Of a stretch of DNA of 64,000 bases, positions 53,505 through 60,657 are shown in pieces. Position numbers and translations under genes: made by a program. The notes under the pieces are model-generated. The model did not search any database. It saw only the letters and a list, made by a program, of their open reading frames with translations, and was not told the origin of the DNA. Every line of letters begins with the position of its first letter. Positions within the stretch are counted from its first letter, which is position 1. The stretch is from assembly GCA_036873755.1 (NCBI GenBank), contig JAVTVY010037116.1, forward strand, positions 93,428-157,427, written 5' to 3'. Source of the stretch: Hanleya hanleyi. Taxonomy: Eukaryota; Mollusca; Polyplacophora; Lepidopleurida; Hanleyidae.

Positions 53505-54179
53505 ACAAGTGTGATGTTGAAAAACATTTACCGTATTCCTACACGTTCATTGAAGTGGCTTGAGAGCGTATAATTGTATTAAAAATTCACAGTTTTTTTT
53601 ACTGTTAATTGTATTAAAATTCAATACTCACAGTTGAACACGTTCATTCTATTGTCTTGTTGTATAAATATTGAGCATTTTCAAGTTTTATTGCATTGGA
53701 ACATTCAGACATTATCATCTGCCAGTCTTGCTCAAGCTGAAAATACGGCTTCTCTCTTCACGTATTCCTACACTATGTTCATTGTGCATTGAAGCGCCTT
53801 CATAGCGTATAATTGTATTAAAATTCAATACCCTGGTGAACACGTTCATTCTATTTGTGTTAATAAAAAATAGTAGAAAATTAAAAAATGGTTGTTAGTG
53901 TTCATTTTTTTAAAAACATCTCCCTCCCCCTTCCCCTTCCCCTCTTTTCTAGTCCCACGCCCCTGTGCTGGTTTCAATAATTTCAGTCCGTTATCATTCG
54001 GGCTGTAATGTTGGTTTCAATAATTTCAGTCCGTTATTATTCGGGCTGTAATGTTAAAAAAAAAAAAAAATTTAAAAATTTAAAAAAAAAAATTTTCATA
54101 GAGGAAAGGGTGAAGGGAGCTGGTGTTAATTTTTGGGTGCTTTTTGAGTTAGAAGTTTTCCCTTTCGGAAAGATGGGGT
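53505..54179. other. Intergenic region between convergent genes
   Basis: AT-rich 3' regions of the CARD-PC4 gene (+) and RING gene (-). It holds a diverged direct duplication (ATTCCTACAC..GTTCATTG..GCGTATAATTGTATTAAA at ~53533 and ~53763), AATAAA-type signals near 53865, two copies of the palindromic repeat (53984-54048), and a poly-A/T tract (54054-54100). Confidence 0.7.
53984..54048. repeat. Two copies of a 29-base palindromic repeat
   Basis: CAGTCCGTTATCATTCGGGCTG at 53984-54005 and its single-base loop variant at 54027-54048. The stem CAGTCCG/CGGGCTG (one G-T pair) extends outward through ATT/AAT with one mismatch, and the loop is TTATNATT. Five more copies lie at 57000-57547. Confidence 0.9.
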
Positions 54180-54195
54180 GGCTCTGAAAAGAGCC
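54180..54195 (-). terminator. Histone-type 3' stem-loop of RING gene B
   Basis: On the minus strand: CAAA-GGCTCTTTTCAGAGCC-ACCCC. A six-base stem, the UUUC loop and both flanks match the stem-loop of replication-dependent histone mRNAs exactly. It begins 27 bases after the stop at 54222. Thirteen bases past the stem is GAAAGGGAAAACTTCTAAC, a purine-rich stretch in the position of the U7-binding histone downstream element. Expected consequence: SLBP/U7-dependent cleavage without a poly(A) tail. Confidence 0.88.
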
Positions 54196-54221
54196 TTTGT
54201 AAAAGTGTTACGACACTTGTT

Positions 54222-55001
54222 TTAGGAGCGGTAAATTCTCTTTACCCCGGCTACCTGCTTCCTACACACGGGACACTTGATCTTTAAATGCTGTTCGTCC
54301 GTTTCAGCGCAGGGGCACACAGCCCCTATACATGTTAGCTTCACCCAGCATTCTTCACATAGGCATAAATGCCCGCACGGAAATAGGGCGTACAGGCTTT
54401 CTTCCTCTGTACACACACTGCAGCTTGATTTACTTTGTTCCTTCTGTAGGACTTCTTCTTGTTTTAAAATCATAACGTCCATTTGAGTAATGTCTTGTCT
54501 CATGCCATTAATCTGTTCGTTGAGGCGGGTTACTTCGGCCCAAGAGCATGGTGATGGTAGTGATGTTGTTGTTGTTGTTGTTGTTGTTTCGGCGGTAGCC
54601 GACGTGGTTTCGCAAGCCGACGTCGTTATAATCGGAGTTTGAGTAGCCGTTGTATTTGCTGGAGGTCTGTTACTGTTTAACCAGGGGAGTTCTTCTTCCT
54701 CATCAGTTATATCCGCATCAGTTATATCCTGATCCTCTTCTTCCAGCACCACCCTCCTGATTTCTTGGTCTTGTTCTTGACTTCGTTGTCTTATCAACCT
54801 CGCATCTTCTTCCATTACTTCCCTCCGCAGCTCTTCCAGTTGTTCTTCACTTCGCCGTATCATCGTCTCGTCGGTAATAACCTGCTGAAAGCTTGTAATT
54901 ATTGCCACTCCACCATTGTTATGTTCATCTCCACTCGTAATCACCTCTCTGTGTTCTCTAGGGTCTCTCGGATCGGTGAAGAGTCTTCGTCTTGTACCCA
55001 T
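54222..55001 (-). CDS. RING-finger protein B (IAP-type C-terminal RING)
   Basis: 259 codons, intact, from the ATG at 55001. Residues ~45-105 form an acidic, heptad-like Glu/Arg-rich segment (likely coiled coil). A Thr-rich linker follows, then a second helix (WAEVTRLNEQINGMRQDI). The C-terminal RING (~195-255) reads CSVC...LYALFPCGHLCLCEECW...IKCPVCRKQVAGVKRIY, like the RING of inhibitor-of-apoptosis E3 ligases but with a ~20-residue insert holding extra cysteines. No BIR domain is present. Likely a ubiquitin ligase; the substrate is unknown. The promoter lies at 55012-55047 with three YY1 motifs upstream, and the 3' end has a histone-type stem-loop. Confidence 0.85.
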   Translation of the reverse strand: MGTRRRLFTDPRDPREHREVITSGDEHNNGGVAIITSFQQVITDETMIRRSEEQLEELRREVMEEDARLIRQRSQEQDQEIRRVVLEEEDQDITDADITDEEEELPWLNSNRPPANTTATQTPIITTSACETTSATAETTTTTTTTSLPSPCSWAEVTRLNEQINGMRQDITQMDVMILKQEEVLQKEQSKSSCSVCTEEESLYALFPCGHLCLCEECWVKLTCIGAVCPCAETDEQHLKIKCPVCRKQVAGVKRIYRS

Positions 55002-55011
55002 GATTGTAGTT

Positions 55012-55047
55012 GTGAATAAATGACAAGATACTACGCGTTATTTATAG
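55012..55047 (-). promoter_or_regulatory. TATA box and initiator of RING gene B
   Basis: Minus strand: ACTATAAATAACGCGTAGTA, then TCATTTATTCACAACTA 25-33 bases downstream. Almost the same string (ACTATAAATAGCGCGCAGTA...TCATTTATTCACAATTA) precedes the gene at 55870, so the two promoters are duplicates. Confidence 0.85.
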
Positions 55048-55048
55048 T

Positions 55049-55183
55049 ATAGGCGGCTGTGGTGGTGGATGGGTGGGTGGTGGGTTTAAGATGGCGGCTG
55101 TGGTGGTGGATGGGTGGGTGGTGGGTTTAAGATGGCGGCTGTGGTGGTGGATGGGTGGGTGGTGGGTTTAAGATGGCGGCCGG
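55049..55183 (+). repeat. Three further YY1-motif units
   Basis: Same 41-base unit as 51473-51962 with AAGATGGCGGC at ~55088, 55129 and 55170, in the same orientation as the big array although the adjacent gene is on the minus strand. Confidence 0.93.
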
Positions 55184-55207
55184 TGTGAGTGAGTGCAATA
55201 TGGTGGT

Positions 55208-55310
55208 ATCTGCTAAAAATTTTTGTGTTTTATTTTTCCAACTTTAAAACGGGGTCTCATTTTTTGCAATAAATGTGAGTTCACTGCAGCATGTTTATCG
55301 AAAAGAAAAA
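55208..55310. repeat. Partial third copy of the 0.4-kb inverted-repeat arm
   Basis: TTTTTGTGTTTTATTTTTCC, CATTTTTTGCAATAAATGTG and GTTTATCGAAAAGAAA match the right arm (58477-58850) in the same orientation and the left arm (55416-55797) inverted. The segment and the left arm therefore form a nested foldback immediately upstream of RING gene B. Confidence 0.7.
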
Positions 55311-55415
55311 AAACTAGGATTTTTTTCCCCATTTTACACCCTATAGCTGTACTCACATTTTTCCCTGCACACTGTATAGTGCTGTGTTACCGTTGCCCAA
55401 GGATAAAAATTTCCT

Positions 55416-55797
55416 AGTTTTCTTTCTTTCTTTCGATAAACCAGTTACAATTTTCAGGGTCACATTATAAGGCTGTGAGCAATATACTTGACGTATTTTT
55501 AGCCAGGAAAACCTATTTATTTCCAGTGTACCGGGTTTTCCACACTACCGTACTATAACGTTACGCGTCTAAAAATCGATAAAATTATTAAAAATAACGG
55601 CTTAGTCTATCGCTATCCTGCTAAGTTTTTAAATGCTACACCATGAGTTGCCTGAGTTCAACTTGAAATAAAATTTATACGTGCACTGACATTTATTGCA
55701 AAATCACACAAGTTTAAAATTGGAAAAGAAACACAAATATTTTGTTCAGCGTAAGTGTAGACAAAACAGATATAAACGATTTCGCTGACGTCCGCGC
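55416..55797 (+). repeat. 0.4-kb inverted repeat, left arm
   Basis: Inverted copy of 58477-58850 at ~90%. Shared blocks (left arm orientation) include CGATAAACCAGTTACAATTT, GAGCAATATACTTGACGTAT, CTACCGTACTATAACGTTAC and CGATTTCGCTGA. The arms enclose the acidic/RING gene pair (+) and the gene at 57831 (-). Each arm ends right next to a TATA box, so each supplies upstream promoter sequence to the gene reading inward. Confidence 0.92.
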
Positions 55798-55804
55798 CTT
55801 ACAC

Positions 55805-55838
55805 TATAAATAGCGCGCAGTATTTACTCATTTATTCA
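55805..55838 (+). promoter_or_regulatory. TATA box and initiator of acidic/RING gene
   Basis: ACTATAAATAGCGCGCAGTA with TCATTTATTCACAATTA following; 33 bases from TATA to the TTCA adenine. Near-duplicate of the RING gene B promoter. Confidence 0.85.
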
Positions 55839-55869
55839 CAATTATGCCAGTGTCTACTAGACGTGCACA

Positions 55870-56178
55870 GTGATGGAGTCATCCCTGGCTGAAATCATGG
55901 ATATTGACATATCAGACTTCATCACAAATGATGATAATGAAGTACAACTGCTCGGCAACATCATTAATATGGTACATGACGAGCCATGGTTGGATGCTAT
56001 AATGGAAGACTTATTTACACGTCAACCCCGGCACCACCCTCCAGCAGCCACACCGCATCTTAGAGACCTCCCAGTAGCCACACCGCATCTTAGTGACTTC
56101 CCAGCAGCGACATCGGATCTTACCCCAGTCGAATACCAACGTTTTGACGACATAGACCGCGTGTTAGAAACTATGTGA
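55870..56178 (+). CDS. Small acidic protein, probably the N-terminus of the downstream RING protein
   Basis: 102 codons from the ATG at 55870; a preceding ATG at 55843 is out of frame. It is acidic (MMESSLAEIMDIDISDFITN...) with a short repeated proline segment (ATPHLRDLPV / ATPHLSDFPA). It ends ETM-stop exactly where the RING frame opens one base back. The RING frame has no ATG of its own from its opening at 56148 to its last residue. The two are therefore best read as one gene joined by frameshifting, splicing, or broken by a single-base change. Resembles no family I recognise; acidic segments of this kind often activate transcription or bind host proteins. Confidence 0.6.
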   Translation: MMESSLAEIMDIDISDFITNDDNEVQLLGNIINMVHDEPWLDAIMEDLFTRQPRHHPPAATPHLRDLPVATPHLSDFPAATSDLTPVEYQRFDDIDRVLETM

Positions 56179-56855
56179 AACAACAACAAAGCTCCCAAGC
56201 TAAAGAAAAAGCAGGAGAAACGGGACAAGAAGAAGAAACGGGACAAGAAGAAACAGAAACCCAAACCCAAACCCAAACCGACACAGAAACAGAAGAAGAA
56301 GAAGGAGGAGAAGATGAGGAGAAGAGGAAAGACTTAAAAACCACAGTATCCGAAAAAAGGAAAGACTCAAGAAAAAACAGGAAAGACGCAAGAAAAAACA
56401 GGAAAGACGCCAGAAGAAACAGGAAAGACGACAGAATCGGTAAAAAAGACGCCAGAAGCTATAGAAAAGACGCCAGAAGCAATAGAAATAGGCAAGAGGC
56501 AAGAACAAACAGAAAAGACGCAAGAAAAAAGAGAATAAGAGAGAATACAAGAAAAATAAGCCAAAAAGAAAACGAAGACGTCATCAACTACGTTTCCGCA
56601 ATAACAACAACACTGGCATCCAACACAGAACGCCAAGCAGCCTGCTATTTACACTGCGTGCAATGCTGTAACCATTTTGCTAAATACGCTATTTTTCCTT
56701 GTGGGCATCAAGCCTTGTGTGTGGCTTGTATACATCAACATGCCCAAATACCAGTGTGTGCGGACGCTTACAAACCCCTAGTGTGTGAATTCATAGCCTT
56801 GACATGCCCGGTATGTACTGTGAGAAGACAACACCAACAGCCTCCAACGATGTAA
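56148..56855 (+). pseudogene. RING-finger protein D (frame without its own start)
   Basis: The open frame ends PPTM at 56855. The middle is a long Lys/Arg/Asp-rich repeat region (units like RKDARKN, ~residues 55-130 from 56175), then a helical spacer. The C-terminal RING reads CVQCCNHFAKYAIFPCGHQA...CVACIHQH..., then LTCPVC. The FPCGH...C..C layout and the extra cysteine-containing insert match RING protein B, so they are diverged paralogs in inverted orientation. Because no ATG exists in frame, it needs the acidic frame at 55870 as its start. Listed as possibly broken; a programmed frameshift or small intron is the alternative. A histone-type stem-loop follows 18 bases after the stop. Confidence 0.65.
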
Positions 56856-56873
56856 TCGCTTACATATTCCAAA

Positions 56874-56889
56874 GGCCCTTTTTAGGGCC
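56874..56889 (+). terminator. Histone-type 3' stem-loop of RING gene D
   Basis: CCAAA-GGCCCTTTTTAGGGCC-ACCCCA: six-base stem GGCCCU/AGGGCC, four-U loop, canonical ACCCCA flank. Thirteen bases later is GAAAGGGAAAATTTCTATC. The flank and downstream stretch (ACCCCATCTTTCCGAAAGGG) are identical to those after RING gene B, in inverted orientation. Confidence 0.88.
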
Positions 56890-57607
56890 ACCCCATCTTT
56901 CCGAAAGGGAAAATTTCTATCAAAAAGCACAAAATAAAAAAATAACATCAACTCCCACACACACACACATATAAAAACACCTATCCCTCTTATAAATTTC
57001 AGTCCGTTATTATTCGGGCTGTAATGTTTATTCCTTTACTGGTCGTCAACGACAGTGACAAATGTCCCCCTCCTCCCTTTTCCCCCTTTCCCCTCACCCA
57101 CTGGTTCAAATAAATTTCAGTCCGTTATCATTCGGGCTGTAATATTAATTACTGAGAGAGAATTTTTTTTGTAAAATTAGTAACATGTCGCACAGGGTCG
57201 CCAACGACAAAAACATGTCCCCCTCCTCACTCCCCCTCTCCCCCTCTACCCCTCCGCCCCCTGGTTCAAATAAATTTCAGTCCGTTATGATTCGGTACGA
57301 CAGTGACAAATGTCCCCCTCCTCCCCTTTCCCCCTTTCCCCTCACCCACTGGTTCAAATAAATTTCAGTCCGTTATCATTCGGGCTGTAATATTAATTAC
57401 TGAGAGAGAATTATTTTTGTAAAATTAGTAACATGTCGCACAGGGTCGCCAACGACAAAAACATGTCCCCCTCCTCACTCCCCCTCTCCCCCTCTACCCC
57501 TCCGCCCCCTGGTTCAAATAAATTTCAGTCCGTTATGATTCGGGCTGTAATATTAATTACTGAGAGAGAGAAAAAAAAAAAAAACCTGTGTTTGTAAGAG
57601 AGAGATT
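56890..57607. other. Intergenic region with tandem duplication and palindromic repeats
   Basis: Contains a CA microsatellite (56955-56969) and pyrimidine-rich CCCCCTCC tracts. A ~248-base tandem duplication shows CGACAGTGACAAATGTCCCC at 57049 and again at 57298. The palindromic repeats lie within it. Confidence 0.75.
57000..57547. repeat. Five copies of the 29-base palindromic repeat
   Basis: CAGTCCG-TTATNATT-CGGGCTG at 57000-57021, 57118-57139, 57366-57387 and 57526-57547, plus a truncated copy at 57278-57295 cut at a duplication joint. N is T, C or G while the stem is invariant. Most are preceded by TTCAAATAAATTT and followed by TAAT(A/G)TT. Confidence 0.9.
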
Positions 57608-57623
57608 GGTCCTGACAAGGACC
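57608..57623 (-). terminator. Possible second histone-type stem-loop
   Basis: Minus strand GGTCCTTGTCAGGACC: correct stem and loop pattern (U at loop positions 1 and 3), preceded by AAC and followed by AATC. No purine-rich downstream element follows. Probably a duplicated, inactive or back-up copy of the one at 57755-57770. Confidence 0.55.
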
Positions 57624-57754
57624 GTTAATATCGGGCAGGGGTTGTTTTTTGGTGTTGCAGTTTGCTAATATTATAGAATAAAGAGGGATAATGTGGGACC
57701 TGTGCTTTGAAATTTGTGCCAAGTTATAGAAGCTCTCTTTCGATAGCATTGGTT

Positions 57755-57770
57755 GGCCCTGATAAGGGCC
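57755..57770 (-). terminator. Histone-type 3' stem-loop of the 57831 gene
   Basis: Minus strand: AAC-GGCCCTTATCAGGGCC-AACCA, 60 bases after the stop. Fourteen bases beyond the stem is GAAAGAGAGCTTCTATAAC (complement of 57723-57741). This resembles the vertebrate histone downstream element (AAAGAGCUGUAAC) that pairs with U7 snRNA. Confidence 0.8.
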
Positions 57771-57830
57771 GTTAGAGTTCAATTTGATCACCCTGTTTTC
57801 TTCAGGAGGGAGTTTTCTTGTCTACTCCCC

Positions 57831-58388
57831 TCACATTTTACTGACAGAGAAATAACTGTAAGGTGTTAGTGTGTATTTATAAACACCCTCTTCTTCTTGT
57901 TCGGCACTAATGGGCATGTCCTCCAAGAAATCGGCGGCAGCTATTGTCTGTTCGTTGTCCTCTTCGTGCTTGTCCTGTTCTTCGAAAATGTTGGTGGGGA
58001 GGTCTTCTAGGGGAAAATCCACGGGCGCTGTTGATGATGATGGTATATCATGCACATAGTCCGGCTGGACTGCTGGCTCTTGTTGTGGACGAGGGGCCAG
58101 CAGCGGAGGAGGGGGACGGTTCACCTCTTCCTTCATGGTGCTCTGTAACAATTGTAACCACCCCGCCTCGCTGATGGTTCTCGACGAATTGATAAGTCTC
58201 CGTAGATTCTCCGCTGTTTCTCCTCGGGCACTGTCTTCGTTGTTGAGTCTTGCACTCCATCCGGTAAATTCTTTTAACCAGAACTCTTTAATGGCTTCCA
58301 TCATCACCTTCTTCTGGCGTCTTGATATTGCTCTCACTCGTCGGGAGGCCTTGGTGGTCGACATTGCTGCTATACGGCGGCTGCTCAT
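57831..58388 (-). CDS. Unknown protein, basic N-terminus, acidic C-terminus
   Basis: 185 codons from the ATG at 58388, intact. Not recognised. The first ~28 residues are Arg/Lys-rich (MSSRRIAAMSTTKASRRVRA). A helical part follows (MMEAIKEFWLKEFTGWSARL...NLRRLINSSRTISEAGWLQLL), then a Pro-rich linker with PPPPLLAPRP, then a Glu/Asp-rich tail. It is transcribed towards the RING D gene from a TATA promoter at the edge of the right inverted-repeat arm and ends with a histone-type stem-loop. Length and charge split resemble small regulatory or early viral proteins, but no function can be assigned. Confidence 0.7.
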   Translation of the reverse strand: MSSRRIAAMSTTKASRRVRAISRRQKKVMMEAIKEFWLKEFTGWSARLNNEDSARGETAENLRRLINSSRTISEAGWLQLLQSTMKEEVNRPPPPLLAPRPQQEPAVQPDYVHDIPSSSTAPVDFPLEDLPTNIFEEQDKHEEDNEQTIAAADFLEDMPISAEQEEEGVYKYTLTPYSYFSVSKM

Positions 58389-58437
58389 TTTCTTCTTCTT
58401 CTCTGTTGATATGTGATGGCAGTGAAAGGTTTTGGAA

Positions 58438-58470
58438 TGGCCCGCATCAAGCTGGTCGCTAGCTTATATA
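58438..58470 (-). promoter_or_regulatory. TATA box and initiator of the 57831 gene
   Basis: Minus strand TTTTATATAAGC with CCATTCC 32 bases downstream. Upstream is the right inverted-repeat arm (CGCTGAGGTCCGCGC), mirroring the arrangement before 55870. Confidence 0.7.
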
Positions 58471-58476
58471 AAAATA

Positions 58477-58850
58477 GCGCGGACCTCAGCGAAATCGTGA
58501 TATCTGTTTGGTCTACATTTACGCTGAACAAAATATTTGTGTTTCTTTTCCAATTTTAAACGGTTGTCATTTTGCAATAAATGTCAGTGCACGTATAAAT
58601 TTTATTTCAAGTTGAACTCAGGCAACTCATGGTGTAGTATTTAAAAATTTAGCAGGATAGCGCTAGACTAAGCCGCTATTTTTAATAATCTTATCGATTT
58701 TTACACGCGTAACGTTATAGTACGGTAGTGTGGAAAACCCGGTACACTGGAAATAAATGGGTTTTCCTGGCTAAAAATACGTCAAGTATATTGCTCACAG
58801 CCTTATAATATCACCCTGAAAATTGTAACTGGTTTATCGAGAGAAAACTA
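58477..58850 (-). repeat. 0.4-kb inverted repeat, right arm
   Basis: Inverted partner of 55416-55797, with small gaps and substitutions. See the left arm for shared blocks. The arms and their contents span 55416-58850. Confidence 0.92.
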
Positions 58851-59282
58851 TAAAAACTATAGAAAAAATAGCCTTCGTTTCATTGCAAGAAGGCCAACGT
58901 GCAGAGTTCCCAATCATTTTGGTGCGCTGTGGATGACGCCATCTAGCGGTCGTTACAGGCACTGAGAATGGAATGTCTATCGGCTTGAAAGGGGTCATCT
59001 GCTAATAACCAATAGGCCGGTGAAGCATTTTGGAGACGATTTCAATGTTGCCTTCTCTCCCACCTGTGGGCGAATTCTTAATTGTTACAGTCCAGGCACA
59101 AATGACACGCAGATGTAGCGTCGCAAAATGTTCTGAAGTATATTTATCTTGGAGCGAGCCTACAAAATTGCATTCTAATCTCAATTGAATTATTTTCTAG
59201 AACAGGGTACGGGTACGATACGATACGAATTTTATTACGATGAAATATTTTTTTTTACTCACAAGTCATTAGCAAGAATCGA
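58851..59282. other. Non-coding; upstream region of PC4-like gene F
   Basis: No coding or repeat feature supported. GGTACGGGTACGATACGATACG near 59206-59227 is a short direct repeat about 60-80 bases before the TATA box of the next gene. Confidence 0.5.
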
Positions 59283-59319
59283 TATATACACATTTGCCTG
59301 GACGGTGTTTTGTCATTCA
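59283..59319 (+). promoter_or_regulatory. TATA box and initiator of PC4-like gene F
   Basis: GATATATACA (59281-59290) and TGTCATTCATC, 30-32 bases apart. The start ATG (59325) follows the presumed transcription start almost immediately, giving a leader of only ~10 bases. Confidence 0.7.
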
Positions 59320-59324
59320 TCACT

Positions 59325-60020
59325 ATGGCAGTGCACGAAACGGAGCTCGCCTTCTTCCAACTCACGTCTGACGTGATTCTCATCGTCTATGACCATGAAC
59401 TGCAGCTCATCGAAGAACATCCCCGAGAGGTGAAGCTATGTTTAAGCCTACCAGGCTGGACTCTATTGACACGGTTGTTACAGGGAAAAGAGCCCGAAGT
59501 CGATTTCATGCACGTGGGAGTCGGTGTTTACCTGCGAAGTGGTAGAGATGATTCTTTTTTTCCTCGGTTAGAACAGTGTGGTGGTACCGCTATCATACTC
59601 CGGCCGGCATTATGGCAGGCGCTGAAAGCTATTATCACCGACGTCCACGACGTACTCTACCCTGAGGCCAACTCTGTAGCCACGCGCACTCTTACACCGG
59701 ACTGTATCCTATTGTTGTACCCCCAACGCGTGGAGCTCATCGATGACGATAGTCGATGTTGGTGTACGTCTGAACCCGCGCGTGTCTCTTTATCCCCGGA
59801 AGGGTGGATTACCTTGAAACGTGTGTTATGCGGTAATCTCGACGGGGATAGCATTCACCTGTGTGACGATGTCTACATTTTCCGCGGTCCCTATTTTACT
59901 CGACTCCTCTGTCTCAAGCGAGGTGGTTTTACTCTGGACCCCGATCTATGGACGGCTTTGCAACAAGTAGTCCCCATGGTCGATGAAGTACTCTCTCCAC
60001 AGGAGCCTCTCACAGAATAG
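59325..60020 (+). CDS. PC4-like repeat protein F
   Basis: 231 codons from the ATG at 59325; an upstream in-frame TTG is not a start. The protein is two similar halves (~1-115 and ~118-231), each with two PC4-like units. Examples are GWTLLTRLLQG, then VGVYLRSG...AIILRPALWQALKAI; and GWITLKRVLCGNLDGDSIHL, DDVYIF...GGFTLDPDLWTALQQVVPMV. The pattern of short beta strands, then G(F/I)TL..x.W..L plus a helix, is that of the PC4/p15 ssDNA-binding coactivator fold. It resembles the next gene (one such half) and the C-terminal half of the protein at 52257. Likely a nucleic-acid-binding protein; whether it serves replication or transcription is unknown. Confidence 0.75.
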   Translation: MAVHETELAFFQLTSDVILIVYDHELQLIEEHPREVKLCLSLPGWTLLTRLLQGKEPEVDFMHVGVGVYLRSGRDDSFFPRLEQCGGTAIILRPALWQALKAIITDVHDVLYPEANSVATRTLTPDCILLLYPQRVELIDDDSRCWCTSEPARVSLSPEGWITLKRVLCGNLDGDSIHLCDDVYIFRGPYFTRLLCLKRGGFTLDPDLWTALQQVVPMVDEVLSPQEPLTE

Positions 60021-60045
60021 TACGACTCATGTCTGTACCTGACAC

Positions 60046-60083
60046 TATAAATACCAGGGGTGAGACAGAGTGTGTGTCATTCA
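60046..60083 (+). promoter_or_regulatory. TATA box and initiator of PC4-like gene G
   Basis: ACTATAAATACC (TATA at 60046) and GTGTCATTCACC, 33 bases apart, located 25 bases after the previous stop. The motif TGTCATTCA is identical to that before gene F. Confidence 0.78.
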
Positions 60084-60105
60084 CCGTTCGACATTTAGAG
60101 CAAGC

Positions 60106-60657
60106 ATGTCATCCGACCTACGAGCCATCCTACCCCTTACACCCCAGGCGGGGTTACACGTCTATGAAGATAAAGTCACCCTGGTGGAAGATTGTGGAGC
60201 TATTTGTTGGGCGCCCGCTGAGACTCTATCGAATACGGTGACGCTACAGCGTGACGGCTGGACTAAATTTAAACGGGTGTTGAGCGGTGAGCTCGACGGA
60301 CACCTCATCCACATAGACAATGCCATCTACGTATACCGTACCTCCCTCTTCGTACGCCTGGGCCGCTACCAAGACCCTACGCGAGGCTTCACCCTAGGCC
60401 CCTCTCTGTGGTCAGCCTTGGAGAAAGTAGTGCCTATTGTGGACCAGCTGTTTACACCGGACGAACGATCATCAGACCAGTTGGCGTGGGCTCGTGCTAT
60501 GGAGGACGCGCTGGCTGAACCCCATGAAAAACAACATGAATCCGATACAGCCTGGGAAGACGAAAGTACTATATCTATAGAATGCACAGAGGCTAGAGTG
60601 TCAGTGTCACCTGATGAAGCGAACACACATGACGGGGACCCAGGGGCACCCCGATGA
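60106..60657 (+). CDS. PC4-like protein G
   Basis: 183 codons from the ATG at 60106; the preceding in-frame GTG is upstream of or at the presumed transcription start. Residues ~10-110 match one half of protein F: VTLQRDGWTKFKRVLSGELD, IHIDNAIYVY, RGFTLGPSLWSALEKVVPIV. The C-terminal ~70 residues are acidic and low-complexity. The stop overlaps the integrase ATG (ATGA at 60654-60657), unusual for a eukaryotic gene pair. This suggests a shared transcript with reinitiation, or a separate internal promoter for the integrase. Confidence 0.75.
   Translation: MSSDLRAILPLTPQAGLHVYEDKVTLVEDCGAICWAPAETLSNTVTLQRDGWTKFKRVLSGELDGHLIHIDNAIYVYRTSLFVRLGRYQDPTRGFTLGPSLWSALEKVVPIVDQLFTPDERSSDQLAWARAMEDALAEPHEKQHESDTAWEDESTISIECTEARVSVSPDEANTHDGDPGAPR

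Noticed and set aside
56200..56550. Hydrophobic 116-codon open frame on the minus strand opposite RING gene D
   Set aside because: It is the complement of the Lys/Arg/Glu-rich low-complexity coding stretch on the plus strand.
59310..59324. Upstream TTG start for PC4-like gene F (and GTG starts at 60070, 29849, 26880)
   Set aside because: In-frame non-ATG codons lie at or before the presumed transcription starts or break the match with the paralogous copy; the first ATG is the better start in each case.
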